Shown here: piece by piece, positions 18,748 through 20,682 of the stretch
Position numbering within the stretch: position 1 is the first letter of the stretch
Layout: every line of letters starts with the position of its first letter
Assembly (NCBI GenBank): GCA_021815005.1
Contig: JAKAHL010000002.1
Location: forward strand, 1-20,682
Direction: 5' to 3'
From: Chloroflexota bacterium
Lineage (GTDB): Bacteria; Chloroflexota; Limnocylindria; Limnocylindrales; CSP1-4
Length of the DNA stretch: 20,682 nt
Notes under the pieces: model-generated
Seen by the model: only the letters and a program-made list of their open reading frames with translations
Told to the model about the DNA's origin: nothing
The model's database searches: none
Translations under genes and position numbers: made by a program

Positions 18748-20028
18748 TCACCGCTCGGCGGCGGGCTCCGTGACGGCTGTGGGCAGGCTCGCGAGCAGCG
18801 GGTTCGTCCACGTCCACGCCGCGCCGTGGTGCTTGCCCACCGCGCCGTGGCGCGCCGCCTCGACGCGGAGCGGGAGCCCGTAGATCTCGATGAAGCCGAC
18901 CGCGGACGCGTGGTCGAACGCGTCGCCGTCCTCGTACGTGGCGAGGTTCTTGTCGTACAGCGAGAGCGGCGAGCGGCGGCCCACCACGTAGGCCCGGCCG
19001 TGGTCGAGTCGCATGCGCACCTCGCCCGACACCACGCGCTGGCTGCTCATCGCGTAGGCGCGCAGGTCGCGCGACAGGGCGCTGAACCACAGGCCGTCAT
19101 AGACGATCTGGCTCAGCTCGTCGGCGACGAACCGGTTGAAGCGCAGCTGCTCCCGCGACAGCACCAGGCCCTCGAGCGCGTGGTGGGCCGCGTGGAGGAT
19201 CATCGCCGCCGGCGCCTCGTAGATCTCGCGGCTCTTGATGCCGATCAGCCGGTCCTCGACATGGTCGATTCGCCCCACGCCGTGGGCGGCCCCCAGCGCG
19301 TGCAGCCGCTCCACGAGCGCAGCGCCGGAGAGGTCCTCGCCGTCCACCGCCACCGGGATCCCGCCCTCGAAGGCAATGGCGACCTCGACCGGGTCGGGCG
19401 CGTCTGCCGCCCGCACGGTCCACGCGTAGGCGTCCTCGGGCGGGGTGGCCCAGGGGTCCTCGAGCGGGCCCGCCTCGCACGATCGGCCCCACAGGTTCAC
19501 GTCGATGGACCACGGGGTCTGGCGGGCGTCCGGCACCTCGATCCCGCGCTGGGCCGCGAACGCCACCGTCTGCTCGCGCGTGAGGCCCATGCCCACGCGC
19601 ATCGGGGCGATGACCTCGAGCCCGGGGTCGAGGGCGTGGACCGCGACGTCGAAGCGGACCTGGTCATTGCCCTTGCCCGTGCAGCCGTGCGCGACGGCCT
19701 CCGCGCCCTCCTTCTGGGCCACCTCGACGAGCAGCTGCGCGAGCAGCGGCCGGGCGAGCGCCGTGGCGAGCGGGTAGGCGCCCTGGTACACGGCCCCGGC
19801 CTGGAGCGCGCGCCAGACGTACTGGCTCACGAACGTCTCTCGGGCGTCCACGACGTAGGCGCGCGATGCGCCGGCGCTCATGGCGCCCCGCTCGATGCCC
19901 TCCTTGAGCGACCCCCCGCCAAGGTCCACGGTGAGGGTGATGACCTCCGCTCCGTACTGCTCCCTGAGCCACGCGACCGCGACGGAGGTGTCCAGGCCGC
20001 CGGAGTAGGCGAGCACGACCTTGTTCAT
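18748..20028 (-). CDS. argG: Argininosuccinate synthase
   Basis: This 426-residue cytoplasmic enzyme joins citrulline and aspartate with ATP to form argininosuccinate. The ATP-binding PP-loop AYSGGLDTS is at 7-15. Further family motifs are HGCTGKGNDQVRF in the synthase core, TPWSIDVNLWGRSCEAGPLEDPW, and GRIDHVEDRLIGIKSREIYEAPAA. Length is within the family range, and the last 25 or so residues form a variable tail. The start is ATG 20028, overlapping the argR stop as ATGA, so translation is coupled to argR. ArgH, the next enzyme, is encoded convergently at 15882. The start of the reading frame at the conserved MNKVVLAYSGG leaves no doubt about the N-terminus. Confidence 0.97.
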   Translation of the reverse strand: MNKVVLAYSGGLDTSVAVAWLREQYGAEVITLTVDLGGGSLKEGIERGAMSAGASRAYVVDARETFVSQYVWRALQAGAVYQGAYPLATALARPLLAQLLVEVAQKEGAEAVAHGCTGKGNDQVRFDVAVHALDPGLEVIAPMRVGMGLTREQTVAFAAQRGIEVPDARQTPWSIDVNLWGRSCEAGPLEDPWATPPEDAYAWTVRAADAPDPVEVAIAFEGGIPVAVDGEDLSGAALVERLHALGAAHGVGRIDHVEDRLIGIKSREIYEAPAAMILHAAHHALEGLVLSREQLRFNRFVADELSQIVYDGLWFSALSRDLRAYAMSSQRVVSGEVRMRLDHGRAYVVGRRSPLSLYDKNLATYEDGDAFDHASAVGFIEIYGLPLRVEAARHGAVGKHHGAAWTWTNPLLASLPTAVTEPAAER

Positions 20029-20537
20029 CGAGCGATGGCCTCCGTGACTGCGGCCGCCTCGGCCTGGGCTTGGAGCGCGGTGAACCGCTCGAGCCAGCGC
20101 AGCAGCACCGGCTCGTCGGGGAACAGGACGATGAGCGTGTTGTCGCCGGCGAGGGTACCCACCTGCTCGGTCAGCGTGGACTCGTCGATCGCCTGGGCGA
20201 TCACGTTGGCGGTGCCCGCCTGCCCGGTGACGACCAGGATCAGCCCGCTGCGAGCGACGGTGACCGGGATGTCGGCGAGGATCCGCCGCAGCCGCTCGTC
20301 ACCGCGAGGGCGGGCGACGCCGGCGAGCGTCTCGGGCAGGACGTAGACCGAGTGCTCGCCCCGCATCACCTTGGCCAGGCCGAGCTCCGCGATGTCCCGG
20401 GAGACCGTGGCCTGGGTGACCTCGAAGCCAAGGGCGGACAGCCCGGCCACCAGCTCCACCTGGCTCGCGATGGGACGGTCGGCGACGAGGCGGCGGATGG
20501 CGGCGTGGCGGTCGCGCCGGGTGGGCACGGCGGTCAC
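20025..20537 (-). CDS. argR: Arginine repressor ArgR
   Basis: This 170-residue protein is the arginine-dependent regulator of arginine genes. The N-terminal winged helix (about 8-70) has SQVELVAGLSALGFEVTQATVSRDI in pieces (SQVEL 25-29, TQATVSRDI 41-49). The C-terminal hexamerisation and arginine-binding domain (about 85-155) has GTANVIAQAID (108-118) and AGDNTLIVLF (130-139). The start is GTG 20537, whose GTGA overlaps the stop of the upstream argB-like gene. A second in-frame GTG at 20525 is possible. Its stop overlaps argG. It is thus embedded in an arg operon that it probably controls from a promoter outside the window. About 20 residues longer than typical ArgR, with the extra length at the C-terminus. 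Confidence 0.95.
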   Translation of the reverse strand: MTAVPTRRDRHAAIRRLVADRPIASQVELVAGLSALGFEVTQATVSRDIAELGLAKVMRGEHSVYVLPETLAGVARPRGDERLRRILADIPVTVARSGLILVVTGQAGTANVIAQAIDESTLTEQVGTLAGDNTLIVLFPDEPVLLRWLERFTALQAQAEAAAVTEAIAR

Positions 20538-20682
20538 GCGGCGCCAGCCCCGGCTCGGGCCGAGACGCGGGTCCCGAAGTGCGGGTCCTCGAGCGCGCGG
20601 GCGAGCGCGCGGTCCGCGGACCCGTCTGCGATGATCGCCTCCGTGCCGTCCCAGGCGAGGGCGGACAGCGCCGCCCTGACCT
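20534..20682 (-). CDS. argB: Acetylglutamate kinase, C-terminal end (partial)
   Basis: The last 48 codons of a gene cut by the window edge are visible, ending in TGA that overlaps the argR start. The sequence reads ALSALAWDGTEAIIADGS, then ALARALEDPHFGTRV and an Ala/Gly-rich tail. This matches the end of amino-acid kinase family acetylglutamate kinases, where an alanine-rich helix is followed by a strand with (I/V)xDG and a final GT(R/M)(I/V). ArgB phosphorylates N-acetylglutamate in the second step of arginine synthesis, and a place directly upstream of argR and argG in a 4-nt-overlap operon fits. Only the short end can be seen, so another amino-acid kinase remains possible. Confidence 0.65.
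   Translation of the reverse strand, partial: VRAALSALAWDGTEAIIADGSADRALARALEDPHFGTRVSARAGAGAA

Noticed and set aside
18631..20346. A 571-codon open frame on the plus strand
   Set aside because: It is antisense to argG and argR, both unambiguous.

Overview
The window is high-GC bacterial DNA (about 70% G+C or more by eye), densely coded, with 14 complete protein genes and one gene cut by the right edge. I see no mobile element, tRNA, rRNA or CRISPR array. No gap between genes exceeds about 235 bases. The strong GC bias, GTG starts, leaderless-looking promoters and an Ala/Ser/Pro-rich linker after the lipobox of a solute-binding protein suggest an uncultured Chloroflexota (Limnocylindria-like) or, less likely, an Actinomycetota. 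This taxonomic guess is inference only.

Left part (16-3704): a DMT/EamA-type exporter points left. Diverging from it is a three-gene operon: ABC ATPase, ABC-2 permease, TetR regulator. All its junctions are 4-nt overlaps. A 22-bp inverted repeat (1047-1068) covers the presumed -10 box and start codon of the ATPase gene and is the best candidate operator for the TetR protein. That protein ends in an unusual (Leu-Gly-Asp/Gly)9 tail encoded by a 9-nt minisatellite.

Middle part (3756-15769): a galactoside utilisation region. galK (+) stands alone. Converging on it is a five-gene minus-strand operon: solute-binding lipoprotein, two CUT1-type permeases, GH2 beta-galactosidase and GH36 alpha-galactosidase. 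Diverging from that operon is a DeoR-family regulator followed by galT. The 232-bp divergent region has two outward-facing promoters with good -35 boxes and an imperfect palindrome between them. Together these genes would import alpha- and beta-galactosides, hydrolyse them inside the cell, phosphorylate galactose (GalK) and pass galactose-1-phosphate to UDP (GalT). galE, a mutarotase and the importer ATPase are not in the window. Two strong perfect hairpins sit at gene junctions in the operon, one just inside the first permease gene and one just before the beta-galactosidase gene; they may set the relative expression of transporter and enzymes.

Right part (15882-20682): arginine biosynthesis. 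argH (+) follows galT with its own promoter and a strong Shine-Dalgarno. On the minus strand lie the 3' end of an argB-like gene, argR and argG, joined by 4-nt overlaps, then a soluble GAF-domain histidine kinase with a possible promoter of its own in a 20-bp gap.

No wholly new system is evident. The most interesting signals are regulatory: a recurring TANNNT box 6-7 nt before the start codon at four genes, the TetR operator over a leaderless start, the divergent gal control region, and the two intra-operon hairpins.
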